Counted from the stretch's first letter, positions 33,765 through 46,876 are shown. The stretch is 64,000 nt of DNA from Coptis chinensis (GCA_015680905.1 CM027378.1:434001-498000); one strand, 5' to 3'. The notes: generated by a model from the sequence alone, not told the origin. Numbers and translations are program-made.

Positions 33765-35330
33765 ATGGCCACCATAACAAAAAAGGGGGTAGGAAGACCT
33801 AGGAAAGAAGTTGTTCGAGAGGTAGTAGAGGAAGAAGTGAGTGAAGAAAGAGAGGTGAGTAGAGAGGAAGACATGTCTGATGTGGTGACGCCACCGGACT
33901 TATCGCAAGAAGAAATAGTCCCGGGGTTAAAACGAGAACGAGGAGTTGAGAAAGGAAAGAGACACCGCACAAGATGACATGGAACATGGGGATCGCCCGG
34001 GCGTGATGAGATGGAAGGGAGAATGAGGTGTATCAGTCTAGGGGAGCAGATACGGTAGAGGGCATCACTCTGGAAGTGGTACAGGCCATGATCGAGAAAG
34101 ATAGAGAAGCTAACCGTGCGGTAGAAAAAATGAACCAAAGTGCCGCTCAAAAAGATGTTGCTAACCTCAACAAGAATCCACTGGCAGATTCGGTCTGGAA
34201 CTCAGAGGTACCTAAGAGATTCAGTCAACCAAGATTCGAAAGGTATGATGGAAAAGGCTAATCTAACCGATCATTTGCATCATTTTAGACAACGAGATGC
34301 CACCGTGGCGAGGAAAATAAGTATGACGGTCGCGCCAGATGATGTTCCGGCAAGCCTTGGGGGGGGCGGATTGGTATTACCGCCTATCTTCGCGAGCATC
34401 GGTCGATTTGAAGAACTAGAGCGAAGCCCGTGGACCATTTCATCCACCGAAACGGAGAGTAGTGGATATCGCGGCACCGCTGTTTAACATCAAACGAGAG
34501 GTCACGGAGTCGTTAAAGGGAGTTTCGTGGCAGATTCAAAGAAGAGACCACGAGGGTGGAGAATCTAGAAGAGCATACCGCATGGTCATTGCATTTCAAA
34601 GACGGCTTGAAGCGGGGACTAGGGTGCACTAATCGATTGTCCAAAATCGAAATCACCACTCTGCGCTCTGTACCCAAAGGTAGAAAAGTATATTCGGCAC
34701 GAAGATATAATGCAAAGAAATGGGAGGGAACAAAAAGATCGGGAAAGGCAAAGCGGGCGGTGGATAGAGGCAGCGAAGGGATAGGGGTAAGAGAGAAGAG
34801 AGAGAAGGGGATCCAACGAGGGAAAGGCGTGGACCCGGAATGCGGATCTGGAGATCGGAACAGAGAGATATTTCGTGAAAGAAAGCCGCACGGAGATAGA
34901 ACAAACACCTCTTAACAGCCACTCAGAGGAAATCTTGCCACTCATCAAGGGGCGGCATTATGAAGGACCGCTGAATACACCGAGAGATTGAGGGAAAACC
35001 ATTTTGTGCTTATCATCAGATTAGAAACCACGCCACTAACGAATGTTATGCTTTGAAATGGCTGGTGGAAAGAATGATCGAGAAGGGATGCTTAGAGAAT
35101 ACGTCGCGGAGGTTCGTCATGCCGAGAGAGGACAGGCTCCCGCTAGGATCTTGGGTACAATAAATGTCATTTACAGTGGAGAGACACTTGAGAGAAATGC
35201 CCACCGGGACAAGATGAGAAGGACCGCGAGCTTGCAACAGGTTAATGAAGTGACAAGCATGACGCGGTTAGTGTCGAACCGCGATTGCGATTGGGAAACA
35301 TAACTTTCACTCGAAAAGACACGGAATCGA
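33765..35330 (+). pseudogene. Tat element gag remnant
   Basis: Starts MATITKKGVGRPRKEVV, followed by an acidic/basic stretch rich in Glu. A later frame, 34028-34261, carries EVPKRFSQPRFERYDGKG, the usual start of the Retrotrans_gag domain. Remnants of gag continue in broken frames to about 35.3 kb, including a piece near 35040 (NECYALKWL-like). Confidence 0.65.
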
Positions 35331-35389
35331 TGATTTCGCGCATGATGAAGATCGTTGGTGATTACCATAGCAATGGGTAATTATCTAGT

Positions 35390-35709
35390 GAAGCGAAGTG
35401 TTGATAGGCTGCGGAAGTTCGATGGACATGTTGTTCATAGGGGCCATGGAGGAGATGAATATAGATAAGGATCAGTTGAGGGTTTCTCAGACTAATTTGT
35501 ACGGCTTCAATGGAAGCATGACAAAGCCTATAGGGGAAATAACGTTGCCGGTAACTGCAGGTCCGACGACGGTTTTCACCAGATTTATGGTGGTAGATAC
35601 GGGGTCCCAGTATAATGCCATTCTAGGAAGAAGATGGATTCATGAAATGAAAGCTATTCCGTCGACCTATTATCAGGTCATCCGCTTCCCCGCGAAAGGG
35701 GGGGTATAA
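35390..35709 (+). pseudogene. Tat element protease remnant
   Basis: VLIGCGSSMDMLFIGAMEEM corresponds to the gypsy protease active-site phrase VLIDxGSSxDMLF, with the catalytic Asp replaced by Gly. It is followed by YNAILGRRWIHEMKAIPSTY, the typical second conserved block. Confidence 0.8.
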
Positions 35710-36179
35710 TGAAAATAAAAGGGGAGACCGGTCGTCGCCGGAATATACACCAAGTGGCGGTAAAAGTATGGTCCGTGGAATAGAAAGTGAAAGACGCATC
35801 GAATGACAAGGGAGAAGCGTAGCAATCACGGGAAGCCGTACTACTCGCGGAAGGATGCGAATCTCATCGAGACCAAAACTCTGGATGAGATAGAGGGAAA
35901 ATGAACACAGGGGTGGAGGAGGAAGAAAAATTTACCGATTGGGAACGGACTTGCGGTAAGAGTGGAAATTCAAGCGACGACACGGTTATTAGCGAGAGAA
36001 TGTAGACATATTTGCTGGGGGCGATTGAAGATATAACAGAATATATCCGAGTTTGCTTGCCATCACTTGCACATGAAGGAGAATGCGAAGCCTATAAGAC
36101 GAAGATGAGAAGCGTAAAGACCCAAATCACGCGGAAGGGATTCGCGGAAGAAGTTATCGCCTTTAGGGATGCGGGTATA

Positions 36180-37290
36180 ATCGGGGCGTAGGATGTACTG
36201 AGTGGTCATCCAACATGGGCGGTTCCAAAAAAAACGGCAAGGTTCGAATGTGTGTGGACTTTCTGGGGCGTAAATAAAGAGTATCCTAAAGACTGTTATC
36301 CTATGCCGCGGGTGGATGAGTTAGTAGATAGAACAGCTGGTTTCAAGATATTCTCTTTCATGGATGCTTCCATGGGATATAATCAGGTCGCGATGTTTGG
36401 CCCAGATCAAGAAAAGACTACCTTCGTGGTGGAAGGAGGAACGTATTGTTATACAAGAATGCCTTTTGGGTTGAAGAATGCGGGGGCTACCTTTCAGCGG
36501 TTGGGGGAAAAAATGTTCGAAAACAAGATTCGAAAGGGCATGGAAATATACATTGATGATATGGTGGAGAAGAGCATGTCGGAAGAAGAGCATTTAAAGG
36601 GTCTCCAGGAAACTTTTCACATACTGCGGAAGCATAGTCTGAAGCTGAACCCAGAGAAATGCACATTCGGGGTATCTTCGGGGAAGTTCTTGGGATATAT
36701 AGTCACGTATCGTGGAATTGAGGCCAATCCCGAGCAAATTAGATCCCTAGTGGAGATGCCGTCCCCTCAGAATGTAAAGGAAGTGCAACGGTTAGCAGGT
36801 AGAGTCGCGGCATTGAACAGATTTATATCCAAATCCTCGGACAAGTGCAGACCGTTGTATCGCTTGTTGAGAAAAACGCCAGATTTTCAATGGACCACTG
36901 AGTGTGAGGAAGCCTTCCAGGAGTTAAAGATTTATTTGGGGAAAGCCCCTTTACTATCACGGCCAGAGGAAGGAGAGATATTGTACCTCTATTTGGGGGT
37001 ATCAGAGTACGCGATAAGTTGGTTAAGTGCGTATTGTAGAAGATAGAGAAATCGGTTTATTTTCAGAGTAAAACCATGCTAGCCGCCGAGTCGCGATACA
37101 GTAGAATTGAGAAGTATGCTTTAGCGTTGATGTTCTCTGCATTAAAGTTGAAACCCTATTTCGATGCACACTCGGTGGTAGTGATAACAAATTTGCCTCT
37201 CAAGCAAAGCGTTGAAGACGAAAAGTCGGGGAGAATCTTTGAAAGGGCGGTGATGCTTAGTTGTTCTGAAATCAAATACCGAGGTTAGAA
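36180..37290 (+). pseudogene. Tat element reverse transcriptase and RNase H remnant
   Basis: The longest frame (36252-37046) reads YPMPRVDELVDRTAGFKIFS, MPFGLKNAGATFQR, the catalytic YIDDM and GYIVTYRGIEANPEQI. All are standard gypsy RT phrases. RNase H follows with SRYSRIEKYALALMF and breaks after 37267. The region 37410-37560 (GNGIGVVLVTPDN) is the start of a second RNase H of the archaeal-like type seen in Tat elements. Confidence 0.9.
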
Positions 37291-37729
37291 CAATGGAAAA
37301 AGCGCAAGCCATGGCGGAGTTCCTAAGCGGAATTTCCGGCCGAGGATCCCAGCGGGGAGAAGAAATGGTTATGGATCGGGGAAGAAGAATCGGTCGTGAT
37401 CCCTTGGACCCATGGGATACTGCCGCGAACGGTTGGAGATTATTCGGACGGATCGCCTCTGCATTAACCGGAAATGGGATTGGCGTGGTTTTGGTGACTC
37501 CGGACAACACAAAATTGGAGTTATCAATGAAACTAGGATTTCGCGGCTTCTAATAATGAGTCGAATATGAAGCGATGATAGCGAGGTTTGAACATGGCAA
37601 CGAGGATCCGGGAGTAGCGAGTTATCGGTGTTCTCGGACTCAATTTGGTTATTTGTCGGATGAATGGGATTTTTGTGGCGTTGTCCAAGAATGGCACGAT
37701 ATTTAGAGGTTCTCCGACAAAAAGCCAGT

Positions 37730-39150
37730 AAGTTCAAAAAGATTCAGTTTGCTCATTTCAGTCGCGGTGAAAACAGACATGCTGACGCTTTAGCATTTGT
37801 GGCCGCGGTGCTTCCAGGAACAGAGGGTCGTTCTATTGAAGTCAGAGTTTTACACAAACCGAGTACATCGGAAACTGAGAGTGTATGTTTCACCGTTGAA
37901 AAGGAGATAGGTTGGATGACGCCCATTAAAACTTTTCTTATGGGAGAAGAGATAGAAAATGCCAAGGAAAGACGCCAGATGGAGCAGATTAGCCAACGAT
38001 ATGTTTTGTTGGATGGGGATTTATACAAAAAGAGTTTTTGGCCCCCACCGAGATGCATAGGGCTGCGGCGAGGTGAAGTTTTTGGCGAAATACATGAAGG
38101 GATTGTGGAAGTCACTCACCGTGGTCGAACCACAACCCATAGATTGATATCGCAGGGATATTTTGGCCTCATATGAAAAAGGATGCGACGAGTATGCAAC
38201 AACTTGTGAGAAATGCCAAAGATTTTGCCCAACTAATCCATTCCCGCAGAGCCACTCCATAATGTGTTTAGTCCGGTGGGCGTTAAGCCATGTGGGCACT
38301 CGATATAGTGGGGCCGTTGCCCTTGCCGGCAAGCAAGAAGAAGATTTGTGTTGGCCGCCAGCGATTATTTCACCAAGTGGGTAGAGGGAGTGGCTCCCAA
38401 GTCAAAGAGGAAAATGTGAAGAAGTTCCTGCGGGAGAACATAATATGCAGATTCGGTTTACCCCATACAATCATTGCGGATAATGGAACACAATTTCTTC
38501 GGAGGAAAAGAAACGTCAATTTCTTCAAGCCTACAAGGTGAAACAAAAGTTCTCGGCGCCATATAATCCGGAAGGAACGCCAAGCCGAAGCATCAAACAA
38601 AATCATCATGGACAATTTAAAGAGAAAACCGGAAGACCGAAAAGGAGTGGGCTGATGAATTGAATCATGTGTTATGGGCTTATCATTACCATTAATCGCT
38701 GCGGACTTCGACGAAGGAATCACCATTCGCAATGGCATATGGCGTAGAGGCTGTCATACCAGTGGAAATGATAGAGGAAACTACAAGAACCAGGGCCGTG
38801 GAAAGGGGTCTTAATGAAAACATATTAGCCACTGAGTTGGATATAATGGAGGAAAAAAGATAATACCGCGATAACATTTGGAGGAGTATCATAGAAGGTT
38901 ACAGCGACAGTATGACAAACGAGTGAAGCCGCGGGAATTCACGGTTGGAGACTTGGTGCTGCGAAGGGTTACACCCGCCACAAAAAAGGAGAATGACGGC
39001 AAACTGAGACCCAACTGGGAAGGACCGTATGTCGTGACAGCAAAGGGAAATTCGGGTACTTACAAATTAGAGACCCCGGAAGGGGTAACGGTGGAGAAAC
39101 AATGGAATATAAGAATGTTGAAAAAATTCCATGAGAGGAGCAGTGTGTAG
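37730..39150 (+). pseudogene. Tat element integrase remnant
   Basis: HFSRGENRHADALA closes the second RNase H. HRGRTTTHRL and CEKCQRF are parts of the H2C2 integrase zinc finger. Broken frames then give MWALDIVGPLPLP and LPHTIIADNGTQF with two of the three catalytic acids. The C-terminal block (38878-39150) reads RVKPREFTVGDLVLRRV, NWEGPYVV and YKLETPEG. Confidence 0.88.
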
Positions 39151-39336
39151 CTTTCATTGAAACAAGCATCTTTTGTGTAATGTATATATGTTCTATGCGA
39201 AATTCTAGTCAATGAAACAAAGATTGCATTCCTGGCTCAATAACTTGCATCTAAATTAATCGAATCTAAAAAGCGTGAGCCCCTTCGGCAACATTTCGAA
39301 TCCAAATTTGCGAAAAAAGGAGCTACCCCTATCAGG

Positions 39337-40390
39337 CTTCACCGTTCAAAGACAGCGGGGGACGAGCCGCCCTTGGCGGACTATACGTCGAATCTAGTGG
39401 GGGCAAACCGAAGCGCCTATCAGGCTTCACAAAACCGTTCAAAAATGGGGGGGACGAGCCCTTCATGGATTGTGAGTCCGAATCCAGTGGGGCAAATTGC
39501 TGCTGCCCTATAAGGCACACCGCTCAAAAAGACGGGGGGACCGAGCCCCTTCGCTGGACTGTGGAGTCCGAATCGAAAGGGGCAAACCGAGCGCCTACAA
39601 GGCTTTCACGTACCGTTTAAAGACAATGGGGGAGAGCCGCCCTTGGCGGACGGTGAGTCCGAATCGGCTTAGGGCAAACCGAAGGCTGCCTATCAGCTTC
39701 ACACCCGTTCAAAGACGGCTGGGGACGAGCCGCCCGCTGGATCGTGAGTCCGAATCCAAATTTGGGGCAAACCGAAGCCGCCTATAAGGCTTCATACCGC
39801 GTTTAAAGGCAATGGGGACGAGCCGCCCGGATCGTGGAGTCCGAATCCAGGGGGCAAATTGAGCGCCCTATAAGGCTGCCAGCGCCGTTCAAAGACAGCG
39901 GGGACGAGCCCCCTTCGGTGGATCGAGTCCGAATCGAATTGGGGCAAACCGAGCCGCCCCTACAAGGCTTCATGGCCGTTTAAAACGGCGGGGGACGAGC
40001 CCTTCGCGGACGATGAGTCCGAATCCAGCAGGGCAAAACCGAAAGCGCCTATAAAGGCTTCCACCACCGTTCAAAGACAATGGGGAACGAGCCCTTCCCG
40101 GATGTGAGTCCGAATCCAAATGGGCAAAACCGAGCCGCCCTATATAAGGCTTCCTGGCCGTTTAAAAATAGCCGGGGACGAGCCCTTCATGGGTGTGAGT
40201 CCGAATCGGCCGGGGGGCAAACCGAAGCCGCCTATCGCTACTGACGCCGTTCAAAGACAATGGGGGCAAACCGAAGCCGCCCCTATCAGCTTCACACCGT
40301 TCAAAGACATGGGGACGATCCCTTGATGGATTTGTGGAGTCCGAATCCGGTGGGGGCAACCCCGACCCGCCTTCACAACCGCCCAAAGCG
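39337..40390 (+). repeat. 3' tandem repeat array of the Tat element
   Basis: About a dozen copies of an 85-95-bp GC-rich unit with the phrases gttcaaagacagcgggggac, gagtccgaatcc and gggcaaaccgaagc. It lies between integrase and the antisense ORF, the place where Tat elements accumulate such subrepeats. Short frames inside are not genes. Confidence 0.9.
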
Positions 40391-40739
40391 GCGCGAATGA
40401 GGGCAAACCTAACTTGGGTAAAAATGATGTAAATGGTAAAGGCAAGAGGAAGAGAGCTTTTTACCGACAGTGCAATCAACTAACAAGGGACAATCATATC
40501 TAATGTCTAGCTAACCGAGTTTGGAGTTGCAAATGAAAGGGGTTAAGTCAATGTAACATATTGATCAATAGCTTTATACATAAAGAAGATCAAATACGTT
40601 GTAATCAAACACAACGAAAAGCGAGCACTTTGCAAAAGGAGCACAAAAGTACTAGCTACAAACACAAGTTTCCTGACAAAGATAAGATAATTGTTTAATT
40701 ATTACAAAACCAAGGCCATCTACAAAGAAAGTAAGCCGA

Positions 40740-43022
40740 GTTAGGTTACTACTGCGGCGCTGTAGTCGGCTCTTGAGGGGTAGTATTTTCATCTTCACTA
40801 ATTGGGATGCTGGCATCTTCATTCGCTTGTATTGGAGAAGGGTCAGCGCCGGGGATGGGAGGCGTGACATCCGTGGTAGGCGTCTCAACAGCTTCAGATG
40901 GTTCTCCAAGGGAGGATGTCCCTACAACTGGAGAAGGAGGTGGGAGCGATCTGCGGCGGCTTAAGGCGATCAAGTTGTTGTTTGCGATTCGGCGTTTGAT
41001 CTTTTCGTAGCCTTGGCTTCGAAATCGCTCCGCTGACCTCTTTATGTTCCTTATCCACGGCAGCTTGAGTGGCAAGCCTCTCCGTCTCTCGGAGGCTGTC
41101 CATTTTAGAATTGACACCCGCTACGTAATCGCGGTGTCTGTCCTCAGCTACCTGGAGTTCTTTGTGAAGCTTGACTGCCTTGATCCGGGTCGCGTCCCCC
41201 TCTTTCTCCAGCTTGGCGTACCTTGCTTTCCAGCCATCAGGGCCGTGTATCTCGTGCTTTGCCGCGTCCAAATTCTCCACGGTGCTGGTCAGACCACGCA
41301 GCACATAGCCAATGTCTAGACTCAGCTGCAGAGACACAATAGGTATAAGAGTAGCACAAAGAATGGAGAGATACCATGAACAATTGGTAGACACTACCCA
41401 CTAGCCCAAGACATACCTTTTCCCATCCAGTGTAAATGGAGGCCCTGTGGGAAGCAACGGTACCAGCATCTCCATAAGCTTGATCCCGCGGCAGGTGAGA
41501 GCTGAAAAATAAAGAGGCGGCTACGGCTGGGTTTTCCAAAGCCGAGTCTCGGGTCGTCACGTCGCGGTCCCTCGCCTTAAACTTGGGATGCCACACCTCG
41601 GCAGGCCCAGAGGTTACAGGACCAGCCGAAGACGAATCCTGTCTAGGGCGGCGGGCAGATACAACAGACCTCGGAGGTTCATTACGGCCTGTAGTTGGGG
41701 AAGGAACGGCGGCCGAAGTTTTAGCCCTTTTGGCGGGCGGGCTCTTATTTGACAAGTCAACAAGAGCATCCCCATCAGAGTCGCTGTCCCAAAGCTTGTA
41801 TTTGTTCACATCCATAGCAGTGGCAAAAGGGGGAGCGGTATTAGCAGCAAAATCGTCCTCCCACTCAGCCACACGAGTGTAGGAAGGAGGAACGGTTTCC
41901 GCGGTAGTAGCTTTGTTTTTAGTAACCGCGGCACGTTGAGCAACAGCTCGTGAATGGGAGATTTTCTTGGTATAGTTGAAGGACTTGTAAGACCTGTAAG
42001 ACGAACGTTGTCTTTTTTGAGGTGGGGATGGTTTGGGCTTCCTTTCTTTGGGGGGCGGCAGACGATAGAGGGGGCCTTGGTATTTACCAATGTTTTTTAG
42101 AGAAGGGTCAAGTAACAGAGGTGTGGCTTTTTCCGGATCAATGCCGAGGACTTCCACGTGGAACTACCGAAGTTCAGCGGAGGGATTGGAAAATTTCGAG
42201 TAAACACCGTTGTATATTTGGGATCGCGAATCTGGTCTCCGGCCTACATCACAAAGAGCAAAGACAAACAAATTAGTGAAGAGAGAGATAAATACCGCGA
42301 CTCTAATGGCTTACTTACCACTTGTTAGGAAATGGAGATGCCTCGAGAGAAACTTCGAGGAGGGAGGTCCGCGGATAAAAATTTTACGGCACATATACGG
42401 TGAGGTGCGATGCCAAACTTTGTCGAAGTGGTAATGTGAAGAAGGAAAGACTTCTTTTTTGAGGGCCGGGTGCAAAAGGACCGGTATCCCACACCCCCCA
42501 GTTTAGTGCTTTTCTTTATGTAGAAGTGGGCAAGGATATCGCGGAGTTGTATTTTGGGGGAGTGAGTCTCATTGTAATGGTTGGCGGCATACATAACACG
42601 CCAGAAGTTACCTATGCCCTGACACGGAGGAATGTTGAAATGGTTACAGACCTCGACGTCAAGGGGAGTCAAAGGGAAACGTAAGCCGGCTGCTATCTGT
42701 CCTACAGAAGCTACTAGATAACCAGGGCGCGGCGATACTAAATGAGGAAAGTGGGTGACGCCAGACACATGTTCGAGATTAACGTCACCAGGAATGCCGT
42801 AAGCGGCCTTAACGGCATCTAGATTTGGTCTGCGGTAATAGGACGGCGGGGATGGCAGAGAAGGTGTCCTACCGGAACGGTGTGATTAGTAGAGTTTGAA
42901 GCCGGGGATTCAGATTCGTCCGCGGATCGATGGCTAGATCTAGGGGTAGAGGAGCCAGATTGGCCTGACGTGGTGGCAGAGGATTGGGTGGAGGAGATGA
43001 CCTCACAGTCCGATGAAGGCAT
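40740..43022 (-). pseudogene. Antisense extra ORF of the Tat element
   Basis: The minus strand starts MPSSDCEVISSTQSSATTSG at 43022, then gives a block GLRFPLTPLDVEVCNHFN, FWRVMYAANHYN near 42640-42570 that resembles the plant 'putative gypsy type transposon' domain. A long Pro/Ser/Lys-rich linker follows (42157-41430), then a coiled-coil-like end (AKYAKLEKEGDATRIKAVKL near 41210). Frames change several times and some breaks have intron-like borders. Its position and antisense direction match the extra ORF known from Tat elements. The function is unknown. Confidence 0.65.
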
Positions 43023-43409
43023 AATGGAAACAAAGGTAAAAGAGGGAAATTCAGAAAAAGATGGACGCGCAATCTAGGGAAAGAAGATAATGAGGAAGCA
43101 ACCTCCAAAATAAACAGTGAATGCACAAATAACGAGAGGAAAGGAATGGAAAATAAAAGACAAACCTGAAACAAGAAGGCCAAAGCAATGGGAGTGTAAC
43201 CAAGATGTGCCGGATCTTTACGAAGAAAATGACGACTGGAAAGAAGAGGATGTTGAAGAAGATGAAGTGGAAGTTGAAGAGAAAAGTGGAGAGGGTTCAC
43301 TGTTGAGGTTTTATGAGGGTTGTGAGAGGAGAGAGAGATTTAAGCGGGATTTGAGGGGGCAGGGGCAAAAGAGTAACTGACCGACATAGAACCAAAGGAA
43401 TAGGGACGC

Positions 43410-43923
43410 GTGTCATCTCGATTCTGGAGGGGAGACTACGAGGCGTCTTGGCCGGCCAGATTTCCAAATTTTCCGTCTGAGAGGAAGCGATGGAACACGT
43501 CTTTGGGAAAAATACAATATGTCAGAAGGGGGAGGATCAAACAAGAAAAACTCAACAGAGAGTGTACGGAAAGAGAAAGAGGAGTTCGGTACCACCATTG
43601 CCGGTCCGCGGACCAACAATGGGGCGAGAGAGGCATCTCAGATAGGACGCATAATACGCACCTGGGAGGTTAGTGGTGACAAGGGGACCGGAGGCGGTAT
43701 AGCGTGGGAAGACAGGGTGCACAGGATCAGATCCGTGGTATCCCAACCGCTCGGGAACTGCTGCGAAACGTGGAGAGTGGGAGAGCGGCACCAGGAACTG
43801 CAAGGTAACCGCTGCGGTACGTGGAGAGAGAGAAGATACAAAAGAGAAAGAGAAGGAGAAGAAAAGAAAGGAAAAAGAGGAGAGAGAGGAGTAAGATCAG
43901 AGGTTGTAATCACAGTCTATACA
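43410..43923 (+). repeat. 3' LTR of the Tat element (start uncertain)
   Basis: The right end (tatacaca near 43923) and the last 275 bp are fixed by comparison with the 5' copy. The left end is proposed at TGTCATCTCG (43410) after a purine-rich stretch, but TGACCGACAT (43382) is an alternative. Confidence 0.55.
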
Positions 43924-44082
43924 CCTTTAATCTAGGATAGAGTGGATTTGCCGTGGTGAGAGATGGACACATCGCACACAGTCTTCCAACACTGTTTCAG
44001 CTTGACATATCAGCTAGAGAGTGGTGACCTACAGAGCTCTGGGCAGGTAAATGCGTCTTTCTTTTTATCCTTTTCCTATTTT

Positions 44083-46100
44083 CTTGTAGATAATACCAAA
44101 TTAATGTTGTCTGGTGCACTTTCCACGAATTTGCATTCCATGAACCAAAAGACAGTAAAATCTACAATTTGAACCATGGATGCATAAGTCTCAACATTTC
44201 ATTTTAGAATTGAGGCAGATTCAATGTATCATTTTGATGAATTGAGAATTCTTTGTTGTTGACATTTTGATGTTGTTGTGATGCATCCCTTTCAAAGGAA
44301 TTCCGGTCTCTTCTGTCTGCTTCTATATAGTGTATGATGTTGGGACTGTAGGAGTATGTAGAAGCAATTATAGGGGCACTGTTTTGAATTCAAGCCTTAT
44401 TTAATCTGGCCAGATGTGTATTATATTTGTAATCTCACTCTTCAGTTCTTTAAAGGCCCTTTCATGGCCTAGAGTAAGGTTATATTAAAGCTAATGACCA
44501 CAATCCTGTATTCTTGATTCGGTGATGAGATCATATCTTCCTGTAATTTATTATCTTTTTGCTTAACCATCTAGAAACTCGACTCTTTTCTACAAATTAG
44601 TACACTATTTATGTCTACAAGTATTAAAATCTACTGATACTAGAGCATGTAATTAACAAGTCATAATTGTGTTTTTTTATATTACCATGATTAAAGATTT
44701 ACTAATCTGTAGCTTCCTCTGATTCTTCTTTTGCAGTTCTAGATTTTTTAAGTGACGAAGCAATAGATAATGCTTGTACTGTGGCTTCCTATCTCACTTT
44801 CAGGGCTCCACATGGTCTCGGATGACTAATAATTATGAATCGGAGAGTATTCCATAGTCAGCTGCTGCTTCAGTTGCTGTGCATAGGATGCTGTTTGGGA
44901 ATTCAGGTCCTGCACCTTCTGGGTGTACTTGAATCTTGTCTGCACTTTGTGAACCGTAACTAGTGTAGTTAAATTTCATATCGACCCTTGATTGACTATG
45001 TTAATTTTCACTATTTCCTTAAGCAGGTGGCATGCTATCAGAAGCCCAAAATTTTGGCAGGTTGAGCAGTCGTCAAGACACAATAAGGTGGGCTCATCTC
45101 TGTGAAATTATATTTTTAGCTCTGAATTTTTCTCTTGGATACAGTGTCTGTCTCATTTTTATGATATTATCCTAATATACTAATCTAAATCCCAATATAA
45201 AAGTTACATCAGTCCTGCCATTCCAGATTCTGGAAGCAATTTCTTGCTTCATCCTGTAAAGTTCTTTCTATTTGCTGTACAGTTTCGGTGCCCAAAGGCG
45301 ATGTAAACTCTAGTATCTTATACACATGTATGTGTGAGAAAAAGGGCCGAAATAAATGAAGGCCGTAGTCTCTTTCTCTCTGTGTTTCCGTCTTTTATTG
45401 ACGTGAGGCACAGATGTCTTGTCCGTTAAAAAGTGGTTTCCAGTTTTCAATTTTGGGAACATATGACTTATCTTGGAGATGTATGAAATTCTGATATCCG
45501 GTTGACTATTTGCTAGAGAATTTTTTGTTTTACAAACCCTGCAAAATTGTTACTCGTAACTTTTCAGAATATATACTGCATTGAGTGATTGTTTAAGTTT
45601 TGAAGTTTGGAATTGCAATTGTAGAATTGCATGTTATGCTTGCTCAATCAACTTGTATTGTGCAGAATGAGATAGTCCGACAGAGATACGAAGCCTATAT
45701 GATCCTTGTGTTATGACTACTGAATATAAACCTTTGCTTCGGCTTGAACATGGAGCATTGAAATTATCAGGAGAGGATGCAGGGGTGCCAGATTGACGAG
45801 GAATTGTTTGATTTCGATCGGTTGGACAGTAGTGAAAATAACGAAATTGGTAAAGTATACTTTTCACAGAACACAACAATTTTGAGTTGGAATTAGGTAT
45901 CTTCTAATGTAAATGATGGTGGAGACACGGAGTGCTAGATGTAAATGGTAACATCTGGTTACAACAGCATCTTGCTAGACATCCTCAATTAAGTCTGATG
46001 CCGACGGATTTAAAGGCACAAATGTGTCACGGTCAAACGTACCTGCATTTCACCTATAAAAAATGCTAACAATACAGCCTCTCAATTGTTGAAATTCACT
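44083..46100 (+). pseudogene. Decayed duplicate of the RAD17 3' half
   Basis: Intron and exon sequence matches 30037 to about 31915. Exon 8' (44737-44931) has lost 25 bp (cttcttgcta and neighbours) and has a CGACAA to CCATAG change that creates a stop. Exon 9' (45027-45087) is intact with both splice sites. Exon 10' (from 45666) has internal deletions and lacks the end EDW. The copy starts inside intron 7 and stops just before the sequence matching the possible exon 11. It is on the same strand as RAD17 and separated from it by the Tat element. Confidence 0.9.
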
Positions 46101-46141
46101 AAACTATAGAGTGCAAGACTCTGAATGTAGTGAGCTACGTG

Positions 46142-46876
46142 CTAACCAGGGCACGTGCTGCCATCGTACATTGCGAACCGAGGCTGAATGAAATCATGGG
46201 GGGAGGGTTTATTGAGTGCCTCGAGCGTGAAAGGTGATGCTCGGTACGTCTTCAACATCCTATGGACGACTTGAGTGGCGTCCTTCTTCCCAATGTTCTG
46301 TTCGATCTGCTGGGAGAGGATGTTGATCTGCTGGTTGACTTCATTGATCCCGTCCTCAGCGGTAACTCCGTTCGGGTTTTGGGACTTGATCTGGGTTTTG
46401 AGAGCGGCGTTTTCCTGTCGGAGCTGGGTGATGCTACCGTTCATGGCTTCCATATAGGTAGCCATAATCTTCAATTGATCTTGGAGGTTTTCCATGCTTT
46501 GTGAGTTTGAAAATTAGCGATTCTAAGAAGATGGTTGGAAGTAATGAAAATTTTGAGTAGATGAATTTTCAAGAAATTCGATCTACAGACGGCGCCAATG
46601 TAAAGGTTATGTTTCGTCTAATCTTATTGGAGTAGGTAATTTGGGGGGGATGGATTGGTTGATTGAGTTTGACCGAGTTCGTATGGATGAACTGCCTACG
46701 TATCAAGTTCTTTCTCTCTGGGGGGGACTTGAATCAGGTCAGACGTAGTTCCTCATTATCTTTATATAGGTAAGATGCTCATGCCTCATGCTCTTCCGCT
46801 TCATGTCATTTATGAGCCATATAGACATGTTTTTTGCAATATATAGACATGTTTTTTGCAATATCTTTTGAGTATA
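46142..46876 (-). mobile_element. Second gypsy fragment: LTR, primer site, gag N-terminus
   Basis: On the minus strand an LTR ends ...CCTTTACA at 46603 and is followed at once by TTGGCGCCGTCTGTAGA. A gag frame then starts MENLQDQLKIMATYMEAMNG at 46495 with a coiled-coil-like stretch (NEVNQQINILSQQIEQ). It is cut at DFIQPRFAMYDGSTCPG (46142). The LTR's far end near 46876 is a guess. A 23-bp tandem (tagacatgttttttgcaat) sits at 46828-46872. Confidence 0.75.

Larger units (their letters stand above)
33459..43923 (+). mobile_element. Degenerate Ty3/gypsy element, Tat lineage
   Basis: Layout: truncated 5' LTR, primer site, gag, protease, RT with RNase H, a second RNase H-like domain, integrase, a long tandem-repeat region, an antisense ORF and the 3' LTR. 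A second RNase H, 3' tandem repeats and an antisense extra ORF are marks of the Tat (Ogre/Retand/Grande) lineage. Every domain has stops or frameshifts. The GC content is higher than that of the neighbouring host DNA. Confidence 0.85.

Noticed and set aside
33530..34915. Several open frames on both strands in the LTR and gag region of the Tat element
   Set aside because: They are Arg/Glu- or Ser/Pro-rich translations of purine-rich LTR sequence and duplicates between the two LTRs; no domain is present.
43963..44172. Small protein gene starting MDTSHTVFQHCFSL
   Set aside because: It ends at a donor-like site with no visible partner exon. It may be an exon scrap, but support is too thin for a gene call.
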